Source of the DNA: Hanstruepera neustonica
GTDB lineage: Bacteria; Bacteroidota; Bacteroidia; Flavobacteriales; Flavobacteriaceae
DNA length: 64,000 nucleotides
NCBI RefSeq assembly: GCF_002895005.1
Contig: NZ_POWF01000003.1
Location: forward strand, 62,001-126,000
Reading direction: 5' to 3'
Position numbers and translations under genes: made by a program. The notes below the pieces were generated by a model, which had not been told where the DNA came from, made no database searches, and saw only the letters and a program-made list of their open reading frames with translations. Shown in pieces: positions 53,569-62,673 of the stretch (the first letter of the stretch is position 1; each line of letters begins with the position of its first letter).

Positions 53569-55305
53569 ATGAAAAAATCACTTTTACGTTTATGTTTATT
53601 TCTTATATCAACTACTGTTTTTTCACAAATCTATATCACAAATGTTACCATTATAGATGTTGAGAATCAAAAATTAATTCCCAGTCAAACTGTTGAAATT
53701 ACAGGTAATAAAATTTCAAATATCCAATCCAGCAAAAAAGTGAAAATCCAAGAATCATCCACAATTATTGATGGCACCAATAAATTTTTAGCGCCTGGTT
53801 TGGTTGATGCTCATGTTCATTTCTCTCAAAGTGGTGGTTTATATACAAGACCAGATGTCATTGACCTAAAAAATGAATTGTCTTATGAAACAGAAATAGC
53901 TTGGACACATGATAACATGGAAGATGTTTTAAGACGATATCTTAAAAATGGTATTACTAATGTTATTGATGTGGGTTCTACCTTTAACTTTTTAAAGCAA
54001 CGTAAAGATTTTGAAAATTCAGACCACTCACCAATCATAAACATGACTGGGCCATTACTCACTACTTATGAACCAGCAGCATTTAAAGGATTAGAGAATG
54101 ATAACCCGTTTATCTTGGTCAAAACTGAAGAAGAGGGTATAAAAATGGTTCAAAAAGAACTAAAACACAATCCCGATTTTATTAAAATTTGGTATATCGT
54201 AGGAGCGGATGGTTTAGATATAGAAACCAGTGCACGTAAAAATCTACCAATTATTAAAGCCATAATAGAAGAATCACATAAAAACAATTTAAAGGTCGCT
54301 GTTCATGCTACACAGCGTATTACAGCACAACTAGCAGTTGAAAATGGCGCTGATTTTTTGGTTCATAGTGTTGATGACGAGTTAATAACAACTGAATTCG
54401 CTAACCTTCTTAAAAAGAATAACATTATTTTATGTCCTACGCTTATAGTGCATGACAGGTATTTGAAAACATTTGCTCAAGATTATAGCTTTGACAATCA
54501 TGAATTAATGGAATCCAATCCTTATCAATTGGGTTCTTTAATGGATTTATCACATATAGACAATAAGGAATTGGTTGACGGATATAAAACTATGGCCAGT
54601 TCACAACAATCGAAAACCCGGTCTGAAAACATGAACTCCAACATGATGACCAATCTAAAAACATTAGTTGATGCCGGTGTTACAATTGCTACAGGAACTG
54701 ATGCTGGAAACATAGGGACTATGCATGCTTCATCATACCAAGCAGAAGTTTTAGCCATGAAAGAAAGCGGTATGACCAATTGGCAAATTATAGAAGCTTC
54801 TACCATAAATGGTGCAAAGGTATTAGGTCACGAAAACAATCTTGGTTCTGTAAGTGTTGGCAAACAAGCAAACTTGATACTTTTAGATAAAAACCCCATT
54901 GAAAACATAAATAATTTAACGACTATTGACCAAGTTATTAATAAAGGCCAGGTATTTAAGGTAGATTCAATTGTTGAAGACACACCTGAAGTATTAGCAC
55001 AAAGGCAATTAAATGCTTATAACTCAAGGAACATTGATGCTTTTTTAGAGCCTTATGCTGATGACGTTGAAGTTTATAATTTCCCTGATAAATTATTATT
55101 TAAAGGAAAAGATGCCATGCGCTCTGGTTATGAAGCTATGTTTGAAAACACGCCTAATTTACATTGCGAGTTAGAAAACAGAATTGTTCAAGGCAATGTG
55201 GTTATTGATGAAGAACGTGTTCGGTTTGGAGACAGATTCATGGAAGCCACAGCCATTTATCACATTGAAAAAGGAAAAATCAAAAAAGTTTATTTCGTCA
55301 ATTAA
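53569..55305 (+). CDS. Secreted amidohydrolase fused to a SnoaL-like domain
   Basis: I start at ATG 53569 (578 residues) because a signal peptide ('LLRLCLFLISTTVFSQ') follows; the frame opens further upstream inside the MBOAT gene. Residues about 22-470 are an amidohydrolase/imidazolonepropionase-like domain: the metal 'GLVDAHVHF' (His 82, 84), 'KVAVHATQR', 'FLVHSVDDE', 'IATGTDAGNIG', 'TINGAKVLG' and 'GSVSVGKQANLILLD'. Residues about 478-578 are a SnoaL/NTF2-like domain ('RQLNAYNSRNIDAFLEPYAD' through 'HIEKGKIKKVYFVN'). A metal hydrolase of the envelope is likely; the substrate is unknown. The fusion is unusual. Confidence 0.88.
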   Translation: MKKSLLRLCLFLISTTVFSQIYITNVTIIDVENQKLIPSQTVEITGNKISNIQSSKKVKIQESSTIIDGTNKFLAPGLVDAHVHFSQSGGLYTRPDVIDLKNELSYETEIAWTHDNMEDVLRRYLKNGITNVIDVGSTFNFLKQRKDFENSDHSPIINMTGPLLTTYEPAAFKGLENDNPFILVKTEEEGIKMVQKELKHNPDFIKIWYIVGADGLDIETSARKNLPIIKAIIEESHKNNLKVAVHATQRITAQLAVENGADFLVHSVDDELITTEFANLLKKNNIILCPTLIVHDRYLKTFAQDYSFDNHELMESNPYQLGSLMDLSHIDNKELVDGYKTMASSQQSKTRSENMNSNMMTNLKTLVDAGVTIATGTDAGNIGTMHASSYQAEVLAMKESGMTNWQIIEASTINGAKVLGHENNLGSVSVGKQANLILLDKNPIENINNLTTIDQVINKGQVFKVDSIVEDTPEVLAQRQLNAYNSRNIDAFLEPYADDVEVYNFPDKLLFKGKDAMRSGYEAMFENTPNLHCELENRIVQGNVVIDEERVRFGDRFMEATAIYHIEKGKIKKVYFVN

Positions 55306-55375
55306 TGCAATTTCTTTCTTGTCATAATTATTAGTTAAAGCGCTCCTTATATGCTTTCAGATATGCTAAAGCCCG

Positions 55376-55383
55376 TATCTTTG
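55376..55383 (+). promoter_or_regulatory. -7 promoter box before the 39-residue membrane ORF
   Basis: TATCTTTG, a perfect TAnnTTTG match, 15 bases upstream of the ATG at 55399. Confidence 0.5.
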
Positions 55384-55398
55384 TAGCAAATAATTGTT

Positions 55399-55518
55399 AT
55401 GGACGGTTTTAGTATAGTTATGGCATTTGCAATTATCCTGTTTGCAAGATTGGGAATGCGGCTGATAACTAAATATTTTGAAATGAAGCGTGAGGAAAAG
55501 GAAGAAAAACAGTCTTAA
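55399..55518 (+). CDS. Small membrane protein, 39 residues
   Basis: The ORF encodes a hydrophobic segment of about 20 residues ('FSIVMAFAIILFARLGMRLI') and then a charged tail ('KYFEMKREEKEEKQS'), the layout of a single-span small membrane protein with a cytoplasmic tail. A consensus -7 box lies 15 bases upstream, and no other gene claims the space between 55306 and 55522. I recognise no family. Evidence is good for expression but the protein is too short for homology by eye. Confidence 0.55.
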   Translation: MDGFSIVMAFAIILFARLGMRLITKYFEMKREEKEEKQS

Positions 55519-55522
55519 ATAG

Positions 55523-56098
55523 TTACTCTCTTAATTTCCCTGTAAAAACGCTGGCCTTTGAATTAAAGGGGTTCCCAGAAGATCTTCTTAAAAGCACAAC
55601 CTGTCCACAATGCCAAACAGCATCCTCAATAGGTCCATTAATTTGATTCCAAAATGGAAATTCCCGATCGCTGAAAATAAGTTTGTATTGACTAATATCA
55701 TCGCTATTTCTTAAAATATCGGCTGCAGTTTTAAAATTCATCAACGTGGCTTTTCGCATGTTTTCAAAACTCATAGCTAATTCATCATTTTGACTATTAT
55801 CTTTCTTTAGCGTCGCATTCACAATAACTTTAGACAGTCCATAAATATGCTCGATGGTTTCCATAGAGGAACGCGCATCATCATTAGGTTTAAAATTCAA
55901 ATCCTCTGTTCTTAAACTCTCTGTTGCCCAATAATACCGAAAACCTAAACCATCAATCGCTCTTGCCGCTACAGTTCCAGCCGTAAAGGATTCAGGGTAT
56001 TCAGGAATTTCGTAGTAAGGTAGTTGATTGTCATTGGTCTGCGAGATAGCACTCATGAAGATGAAGAAAAAACATGTGCCTATTATATTTTTTATCAT
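55523..56098 (-). CDS. Secreted DinB-like protein, second copy
   Basis: A signal peptide (1-20, 'IGTCFFFIFMSAISQ') precedes a DinB-type four-helix bundle of about 170 residues. The His pattern is partly kept ('MSFENMRKATLMNFK', 'VWHCGQVVLLRRSSGNPF'), with 'HCGQV' aligning to the final helix of the family and an early 'TIEHIYGLSK'. It shares its fold but little sequence with the secreted DinB at 2381-2932. It overlaps the upstream T9SS type A gene by 4 bases (ATGA). Confidence 0.82.
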   Translation of the reverse strand: MIKNIIGTCFFFIFMSAISQTNDNQLPYYEIPEYPESFTAGTVAARAIDGLGFRYYWATESLRTEDLNFKPNDDARSSMETIEHIYGLSKVIVNATLKKDNSQNDELAMSFENMRKATLMNFKTAADILRNSDDISQYKLIFSDREFPFWNQINGPIEDAVWHCGQVVLLRRSSGNPFNSKASVFTGKLRE

Positions 56099-56799
56099 TG
56101 TTTTATAATTTTAGTGGTTTTTGATTTAAAGCCATCTCCTTCAAAAACAAAAAAGTAAATACCCTTGTCAAGAGATTCAACATTGATAATTGAATTTTGG
56201 TCACCTTCAAGCATTTCAGAAAACATTAATCGACCCTGTAAGTTATACACATTAACCTTGAGGTCTTTAATAGTATTTATCTTCTCTACGGTCAATTTAT
56301 TAATCATTGGATTCGGGTAAGTTTTTATTTTGGATGATTTAAACTCCATAACATTAAGCCTAACACTACCATAGATAGCTTGATCTCCATTTGAAGCAGT
56401 AATAATAAGCGTACTCATACCAGAATCATTGGTGATTTCATAGGTAAATGGATCAGATTGATTACTGCCATAAAAATTAAAATATGATGACTCGTAAACA
56501 TTGTTTTCGGTTAGATTACAATTAATTAAGGTAATTCCAATCCCAATAAATGTGAACGTAGATTCGGCATCATCAAAATTAAGCGTACCGAAAAAATCAT
56601 TACAAACTACGGAATGAAAATCTTGTCCATCAAAAAAATCTAATGTAATATCCGTAACTTCAACATTCACAGGAGGAATGTGATCCTCTCCATTTACAAT
56701 CACATTATATAAATACCAAGTGTTATCATCTAATTGTGGGTCTTGGGCAAAACTCTTGACCGAAATAAAACATATGAATATGAGTAATAGTTTTTTCAT
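56095..56799 (-). CDS. Secreted protein with T9SS type A sorting domain
   Basis: The 234 residues comprise a signal peptide ('LLLIFICFISVKSFAQ'), a beta-rich domain (about 20-155, 'NTWYLYNVIVNGEDHIPP', 'FVGIGITLINCNLTEN' like), and a type A C-terminal sorting domain of about 75 residues: 'KTYPNPMINKLTVE', 'NLQGRLMFSE', 'SLDKGIYFFVFEGDG' and 'TTKIIKQ'. It would be exported by the T9SS and is the only type A cargo here. The N-terminal domain resembles META/lipocalin-like secreted domains but I do not assign one. Confidence 0.87.
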   Translation of the reverse strand: MKKLLLIFICFISVKSFAQDPQLDDNTWYLYNVIVNGEDHIPPVNVEVTDITLDFFDGQDFHSVVCNDFFGTLNFDDAESTFTFIGIGITLINCNLTENNVYESSYFNFYGSNQSDPFTYEITNDSGMSTLIITASNGDQAIYGSVRLNVMEFKSSKIKTYPNPMINKLTVEKINTIKDLKVNVYNLQGRLMFSEMLEGDQNSIINVESLDKGIYFFVFEGDGFKSKTTKIIKQ

Positions 56800-56803
56800 G
56801 CCA

Positions 56804-58207
56804 TCAGTCTTTTATTTTTTCATTGTTAGAAATTGGTGATATGCCGTATTTATCAATCAAATACACCAAACTGGTCATAGTAGCAGCTCCTAATTCCAGC
56901 TCACGTTTGTTCACATGCTCAAAGGTGTCATTGGCAGCATGATGATGATCAAAATAACGTTGTGAATCCGGACGCAAACCAGCACAAACATTGGTTTCGG
57001 TCTTTAACGGACCAACATCGGCTCCACTGCCACCTTGCTCAAAATAGTGTATTAAATACGGCTTAAATAATGATTTCCAGCTTTCAATTTTATTAAAGAC
57101 GGCATCAGAACAATCAAAACTAAAACCACGAGGCGTAAAACCGCCAGCATCACTTTCTAATGAAAAAATATGATTCTCTCCTTTTTGCTTGGCTACTTCA
57201 GCATATTTTGTGGCACCTCTTAAGCCATTTTCTTCGTTCATAAACAAAACGACTCGGATACTTCGCTTTGGCTTTATGCCACTTTCCTTTAACAAGCGTA
57301 ACACATCCATGGACTGCACACAACCAGCACCATCATCATGAGAACCATCTCCCAAATCCCAGGAATCCAAGTGTCCACCAACAATTATGTATTCATTTGG
57401 ATATTCGCTTCCCGTTATTTCGCCGATGACATTATAAGATTGTACTTCTTTAAGCTGTTGACAGGTTTGATTGAAAAAGAATTTTAAGTTTTTATCTAAA
57501 GCCAACATGCTACTTAATTTTTCAGCATCATTGGTGCTGATTGCAGCCGAAGGAATACGTTGTGAATTAGGTAAGTCGCCATAACTCATACTCCCTGTGT
57601 GAGGTAAATCGTCTAAACGTAAATTCATAGATCGCACAATTACACCTACAGCACCCAATTTTCCAGCTTCCATAGCTCCAGAATATCGTTGATTGACACA
57701 ACCTCCATATGCTTCAAACGTTTGGATTAAATCGGCTTGCATAGGTCGGTTAAAGAATACGATTTTGCCACTTACCTTTTCCTTACCCATGGCTTTTAAT
57801 TCATCAAAATCCTGAACCTCAATTACGGGCGCTTTAATTCCTCCAAACGGTGTTGCAATAGAACCTCCCAGCGCACAAATGTTCACGGTAGTAGTCACAC
57901 CTGTATTCGATTCAATAAAAGCATATTCTTTCGTTCCACGAACCCATTTAGGAACCATTACTGGTTGCAACCAAACTTTATCAAGTCCTAATTTTTCAAG
58001 TTCTTCTTTAGTGTATTGAACCGCTTTTTCAGCATTGAGTGAACCCGAAAGCCTGCCTCCTATTTGATTGGATAAATAATCAAGCCATTCATAGCTTTTA
58101 CCATTGGTCAATGACGTAGTATAAATAGTTCTTAAAGTCTCTGTATCTGATTGTGCTTGAATATTGGCTGCCAGCAATAAAAGCATCAGCCCAAGAAATT
58201 GCTTCAT
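56804..58207 (-). CDS. Secreted M28 family zinc peptidase (carboxypeptidase Q-like)
   Basis: The 467 residues have a signal peptide ('FLGLMLLLLAANIQAQ'), a PA-like insert (about 130-215) and an M28 catalytic core: the zinc ligands in 'IVGGHLDSWDLGDGSHDDGA' (about 275-294), the catalytic Glu pair in 'LFMNEENGLRG' (about 325-335), Asp in 'LESDAGGFTPRGF' and the last His in 'YFDHHHAANDTFEHVNK'. It cleaves amino acids or dipeptides from peptides in the periplasm or outside. It lies just upstream of the T9SS type A and DinB genes on the same strand. Confidence 0.93.
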   Translation of the reverse strand: MKQFLGLMLLLLAANIQAQSDTETLRTIYTTSLTNGKSYEWLDYLSNQIGGRLSGSLNAEKAVQYTKEELEKLGLDKVWLQPVMVPKWVRGTKEYAFIESNTGVTTTVNICALGGSIATPFGGIKAPVIEVQDFDELKAMGKEKVSGKIVFFNRPMQADLIQTFEAYGGCVNQRYSGAMEAGKLGAVGVIVRSMNLRLDDLPHTGSMSYGDLPNSQRIPSAAISTNDAEKLSSMLALDKNLKFFFNQTCQQLKEVQSYNVIGEITGSEYPNEYIIVGGHLDSWDLGDGSHDDGAGCVQSMDVLRLLKESGIKPKRSIRVVLFMNEENGLRGATKYAEVAKQKGENHIFSLESDAGGFTPRGFSFDCSDAVFNKIESWKSLFKPYLIHYFEQGGSGADVGPLKTETNVCAGLRPDSQRYFDHHHAANDTFEHVNKRELELGAATMTSLVYLIDKYGISPISNNEKIKD

Positions 58208-58278
58208 GAATTTTAATTTATAATTATGAAATAAAGATAGGCTTTCTAGTAGACATCAATTCTAAAAGAAACCTTAAT

Positions 58279-59157
58279 TTATTCGTTTTGCAGTTGCGTT
58301 CTGTAAATTTCAATATTAGCTTTCACTTCATCATCCAATTCAGGCTCTTTGATATCCTTATAGGTTTTCAAGGTGTCCAATAGAACTCTGGCGACTATAT
58401 ATCGAGCTGTCGCTTTATCATCTGCTGGTATGGTATACCAAGGCGCATGCGGTTTAGATGTTCTATTTATGGCATCTTCATAACATTCTTGATAGGCATC
58501 CCAAAGCTCACGTTCTTTTAAATCTGATGGTGAAAACTTCCAATTTTTATTAGGTTTATCCAATCTTCTCAACAACCTATTTTTTTGTTCATCTTTGGAT
58601 AGATGTAGGAAGAACTTAAAAATAATGGTGCCGTTTTCAGCAATGTGCTTTTCAAAATCATTAATCTGCCGAAATCGTTTTTCCCAGAATTCGTCATTTA
58701 TATCATCCAATGAGTTTACATGAGGCAGGTGTTCTCCCAAAATATATTCCGGATGTACCCGAGTTACCAATACATTTTCATAATGGGTTCTATTAAAGAC
58801 ACCGAACTTCCCTCGAGCGGGAAGGGCTATATAATGTCTCCAAAGGTAATCATGTTTCAACTCCAATTCGGTAGGAACCTTAAAACTATGCACGACCACA
58901 CCTCTAGCGTTAAGATCTTTAAAAACTTCACGAATCAAACTATCCTTGCCAGCAGTATCAGTACCTTGAATACAAATTAATACGGCATATTTACCATGAG
59001 CATACATGGCGTTTTGAATTTTGCCTAATTTTTTACAGACATCCTCCAATCCATCTTCTATTTTCTTTTCCGAAGCATCCAAATCAAAAGATGTTGGTAG
59101 GTTTTTTATTTTAACAGGGGTCTCAATTTTAAACTCTTGAATATTGATATCTTTCAT
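58279..59157 (-). CDS. Polyphosphate kinase 2 family protein
   Basis: PPK2 enzymes transfer phosphate between polyphosphate and nucleotides. The 292 residues form one domain with Walker A 'GTDTAGKDSLI' (65-75), 'LWRHYIALPARGKFGVFNRT' (about 106-125), which contains the lid lysine and arginine region, and 'HLSKDEQKNRLLRRLDKPNK' (about 185-204). The text matches the class III-type PPK2 pattern (polyphosphate-dependent AMP/ADP phosphorylation), but the class needs a tree. Start ATG. No exopolyphosphatase is nearby. Confidence 0.92.
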   Translation of the reverse strand: MKDINIQEFKIETPVKIKNLPTSFDLDASEKKIEDGLEDVCKKLGKIQNAMYAHGKYAVLICIQGTDTAGKDSLIREVFKDLNARGVVVHSFKVPTELELKHDYLWRHYIALPARGKFGVFNRTHYENVLVTRVHPEYILGEHLPHVNSLDDINDEFWEKRFRQINDFEKHIAENGTIIFKFFLHLSKDEQKNRLLRRLDKPNKNWKFSPSDLKERELWDAYQECYEDAINRTSKPHAPWYTIPADDKATARYIVARVLLDTLKTYKDIKEPELDDEVKANIEIYRTQLQNE

Positions 59158-59252
59158 AAATGCATTTTAATGGTTCATAAATATAATAATTCTGAAATCT
59201 ATAATTAAATACCCTTGTTAGGGCATCAATCGAATGATATTTTAAAAATAAA

Positions 59253-59273
59253 AAGCACCTATTTTAGGTGCTT
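59253..59273 (-). terminator. Terminator after the NtrC-like gene
   Basis: AAGCACCTA and TAGGTGCTT form a 9-bp stem with a 3-base loop; a T-rich stretch follows on the minus strand. It separates the five-gene minus-strand block from the PPK2 gene. Confidence 0.75.
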
Positions 59274-59293
59274 AATGAGTGAATTATAATAAC

Positions 59294-60457
59294 TTATTTA
59301 GAAGCAAACATCTTAACATCTGCTTCACTGACTTCTTTGCCTCCGAGGATAATTAACCGTTCAACCACATTTCGTAACTCTCTAATATTACCCGTCCAAT
59401 CATACTCTTGTAACAACTTGATTGCTTTATCAGAAAAAGATTTTTTAACTGTTCCTTGCTCTTGAGCTATTTTATCGGAAAAATGCTCAACCAACAACGG
59501 AATATCCTCTCGCCTGTCGTTTAATGCTGGGACCTTAATCAAAATAACAGCCAACCTGTGATATAAATCCTCACGGAAATTTCCGTCTTCAATTTCTTTC
59601 TTTAGGTTTTTGTTTGTGGCAGCAACGACCCGAACGTCAACTTTTATGTCCTTATCATTTCCAACGCGCTGTATTTTGTTTTCTTGTAAAGCTCTTAAAA
59701 CTTTGGCCTGAGCGGATAAGCTCATATCTCCAATTTCATCTAAAAAGATTGTGCCGCCATTTGCCGCTTCAAACTTTCCTGCACGATCTTTAACAGCACT
59801 CGTAAAAGCACCTTTCACATGACCAAACAACTCACTTTCAATCAATTCAGCTGGAATTGCAGCACAGTTAACTTCAATGAGTGGTCCCTTTGAACGTTCA
59901 CTTTTTTGATGTAACCAATGAGCAACCAACTCCTTACCTGTACCATTAGGCCCTGTTATTAAAACACGTGCATCTGTCAAGGCCACCTTGTCTATCATTT
60001 CTTTGATTTGATTGATAGCATCACTCGCTCCAATCATCTCATAGTTTTTACTGACCTTTTTCTTGAGCATCTTGTTCTCTACAACAAGTTCCTTTCTGTC
60101 TAAAGCAATGCGGACAGTATTCAACAAACGATTTAAATCGGGTGGTTTTGAGATATAGTCAAAAGCACCCAAGCGCATCGTATTGACGGCTGTATCCAAA
60201 TCGCCGTGACCAGAAATCATCACGATTGGTATTTCAGGTTTTATCTTTTTAACGGCTTCCAGAACTTCAACACCGTCCATTTTGGGCATCTTAATATCAC
60301 ACAAGACCAAATCATAATCCTCTTTTTTTATAGCCTCAACTCCTTGGAGGCCATCTTCAGCTTCCTCAACTTGATAGGTATCACTTTCTTCTGATAATAT
60401 TTTAACTAACACACGACGAATAGCCGCTTCATCTTCTATTACTAATATTTTAGGCAT
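59294..60457 (-). CDS. NtrC-like response regulator without a DNA-binding domain
   Basis: The 387 residues have an N-terminal receiver domain (phospho-acceptor Asp 54 in 'LVLCDIKMPKMDG') and a central AAA+ ATPase: Walker A 'ITGPNGTGKELVA' (about 168-180), the loop 'HVKGAFTSAVKDRAGKFEAA' (about 216-235), Walker B 'GGTIFLDEIGD', and 'REDLYHRLAVI'. The usual sigma-54 contact loop GAFTGA reads GAFTSA. The protein ends just after 'NIRELRNVVERLI' with 'EADVKMFASK', so no Fis-type helix-turn-helix is present. A non-canonical regulator is likely. It follows the MscS gene by 6 bases. Confidence 0.9.
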   Translation of the reverse strand: MPKILVIEDEAAIRRVLVKILSEESDTYQVEEAEDGLQGVEAIKKEDYDLVLCDIKMPKMDGVEVLEAVKKIKPEIPIVMISGHGDLDTAVNTMRLGAFDYISKPPDLNRLLNTVRIALDRKELVVENKMLKKKVSKNYEMIGASDAINQIKEMIDKVALTDARVLITGPNGTGKELVAHWLHQKSERSKGPLIEVNCAAIPAELIESELFGHVKGAFTSAVKDRAGKFEAANGGTIFLDEIGDMSLSAQAKVLRALQENKIQRVGNDKDIKVDVRVVAATNKNLKKEIEDGNFREDLYHRLAVILIKVPALNDRREDIPLLVEHFSDKIAQEQGTVKKSFSDKAIKLLQEYDWTGNIRELRNVVERLIILGGKEVSEADVKMFASK

Positions 60458-60463
60458 TGTTTT

Positions 60464-61351
60464 TTATTTCTTATTTTCAATAATATGAATGTCCCTTTGT
60501 GGAAATGGTATGGTAACATTATTTTCCCTGAACAATCTATCTATTTCAAAACGAATATCACTTCTTGGAAATTGTGCTTTAAAACTGTCATTAATTGTAA
60601 AAATGACTTTAAAATTTAAGGAACTGTCTCCAAAATCCGTAAATAAAACAGTAGGTTCGGGATAGTCAATAACATCTTTATGGGAACTTGCCGCTTGCAA
60701 TAACAATTTCTTTACCAACTGTACATCACTACCATAAGCAACGCCCACGGTAACACTTTCTCGAGTTGACACGCCATTTTGAGTCCAGTTGTACAGGCTA
60801 TTTGTTAAATATAAATGGTTTGGTATAATAAGTACTTTATTGTCTATGGTTACCGCTCTGGTTGTTCGTAATTTAATTTCTTCAACACGACCCACCTTGT
60901 CTTCAATCTCAATAATATCACCAACATGAACGGATTGATCAATCAAAATAAAGACACCTGAAATAATATCTTGGAACAAGGTTTGCAATGCCAAACCAAT
61001 ACCGATCAATAATGCTGCCGAAGCTGCAAATATGGCTGTAACATTAACACCTACCGAATCAAATACAATCAATAAAACAACCAAATAGACTACCCACCTT
61101 GCAAAAGAAAAAACTGTATTAAACTTGGCTTTATCATCTTTAGGCAAATTCCTTGTAAACAAACGTTTAACAATATTTAATACAACCGTTGTCACCAAAT
61201 AGATGACAACAACCAATAGGATAAGACCGATTGTTATTTTAATGGTTTTATCCTCATTGACGTAAAGTACTGTTCCTAAAAAGTCAACAAAAGTTTCCCA
61301 AATGGAACTTTCTTTTACAATATCCTCTATATCGGTTAGTTGATTTTGCAT
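60464..61351 (-). CDS. Mechanosensitive ion channel, MscS family
   Basis: The 295 residues show three membrane segments (about 38-60, 84-104 and 108-128). The pore helix carries the Gly/Ala-rich 'ASAALLIGIGLALQTLFQDI' (about 111-130), and then comes the beta domain 'IEIEDKVGRVEEIKLRTTRA' and 'NKVLIIPNHLYL'. This channel opens under membrane tension after a hypo-osmotic shock. It lies between an ABC permease gene (6 bases upstream) and the NtrC-like gene, an order I know from other Flavobacteriaceae. Confidence 0.93.
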   Translation of the reverse strand: MQNQLTDIEDIVKESSIWETFVDFLGTVLYVNEDKTIKITIGLILLVVVIYLVTTVVLNIVKRLFTRNLPKDDKAKFNTVFSFARWVVYLVVLLIVFDSVGVNVTAIFAASAALLIGIGLALQTLFQDIISGVFILIDQSVHVGDIIEIEDKVGRVEEIKLRTTRAVTIDNKVLIIPNHLYLTNSLYNWTQNGVSTRESVTVGVAYGSDVQLVKKLLLQAASSHKDVIDYPEPTVLFTDFGDSSLNFKVIFTINDSFKAQFPRSDIRFEIDRLFRENNVTIPFPQRDIHIIENKK

Positions 61352-61357
61352 AGTCTA

Positions 61358-62671
61358 TCAATATTTAATCCACTTTATAAGTTCTTTGTAGCTTGGTTTT
61401 TTTCCATACATTAAAATTCCAACTCTATAAATTTTTGCAGCAAACCAAACTGTAAACATAAATGTTCCCAACAATAGTAACAAAGACAACAATTGTTGCC
61501 AAATAGGAACTCCAAATGGTATCCGCATAAGCATGACCACAGGTGAGGTAAACGGAATAAAGGAAAATACCGTTGAAACTGTTCCATGTGGATCTTCGAT
61601 TACTGTAAAAATACCAATATAAACAGCCAAAATCAAAGGCATCAGAATAGGTAACAAAAACTGTTGTGTATCAGTTTCATTATCAACAGCTGCCCCAATA
61701 GCAGCATATAATGAACTGTAAAGCAAATACCCGCCTATAAAAAATAGAATGAATGCAAAAATCAAGTTGGTAATCGGTAAATTATTAAAAGCCACAATGA
61801 TATTTTGCATTTCCATAGTCATGTTATTATTATTCATAGCCTGATTCATCAATTCTTCTCTAGGCAATTGAGATTGCATGAGATCCAAACCAAAAACAGC
61901 TGATACAATGGATAGCAATACACCACCCAGCAGGATCCAAATAACAAATTGAGTAATTCCTGCCAATGACGTACCTATAATCTTTCCCAACATGAGTTGA
62001 ACGGGTTTTACCGAAGAAATAATAACTTCAATAATCCTGCTCGTTTTTTCTTCAATAATACTTCTCATAATCATATTACCATAAATTATGATAAACATAA
62101 AGAGTAAGTAACCAGCAGCACCACCGAATGCCAATTTCATAATGCTGTCAATCTTTGACGTTTTCTCGCCAGCAAAACTCTCCTGCTCAATATCAACTCT
62201 CACTTTCGCTGACTGGATCTTCTTGATATCAACGCCAACAGCTTCCAATTTTAAATCGGTTAAACGTTTTTCCAATTTACCCTCTAAATCAGAAATTAGG
62301 GTTATTGAAGGTGATTCTTCAGAATAGAACTTAATGTGTTTTGCTATGTCACTAATATCAAGTTGTTTTTCAACATATAAAAGTCCATAGTTTTCTTGTT
62401 CCTTAACTATGTCCATGGCATCATTGAGGGACACATTTTCTAAAACAGTGTACGTGATATTATCGGAATCTTCGAATATGGAACTGATTTTACCTGATTC
62501 ATCCAAAATAGAAATATGTCGCTTTGAATTATTGTTTAATTGCGACAAATAAGCAACTACTGCTATTAAAGCAATCATGATAACTGGGCTCAAAATAGTC
62601 ATAATCAAAAAAGACTTATTCTTAACCTTGGTTAAATACTCGCGCTTTATTATAAGTGGTAAATGATTCAT
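61358..62671 (-). CDS. ABC transporter permease (NatB-like)
   Basis: The 437 residues have a first membrane helix at about 22-42, an extracytoplasmic region of about 130 residues, and five or six helices after residue 185. 'IIEEKTSRIIEVIISSVKPV' (about 209-228) is the hallmark of the NatB/ABC-2 exporter permease group. 'VDNETDTQQFLLPILMPLIL' is also typical. It forms an exporter with the ATPase encoded 2 bases upstream. The substrate (Na+, drug or lipid) cannot be told. Confidence 0.92.
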   Translation of the reverse strand: MNHLPLIIKREYLTKVKNKSFLIMTILSPVIMIALIAVVAYLSQLNNNSKRHISILDESGKISSIFEDSDNITYTVLENVSLNDAMDIVKEQENYGLLYVEKQLDISDIAKHIKFYSEESPSITLISDLEGKLEKRLTDLKLEAVGVDIKKIQSAKVRVDIEQESFAGEKTSKIDSIMKLAFGGAAGYLLFMFIIIYGNMIMRSIIEEKTSRIIEVIISSVKPVQLMLGKIIGTSLAGITQFVIWILLGGVLLSIVSAVFGLDLMQSQLPREELMNQAMNNNNMTMEMQNIIVAFNNLPITNLIFAFILFFIGGYLLYSSLYAAIGAAVDNETDTQQFLLPILMPLILAVYIGIFTVIEDPHGTVSTVFSFIPFTSPVVMLMRIPFGVPIWQQLLSLLLLLGTFMFTVWFAAKIYRVGILMYGKKPSYKELIKWIKY

Positions 62672-62673
62672 GC

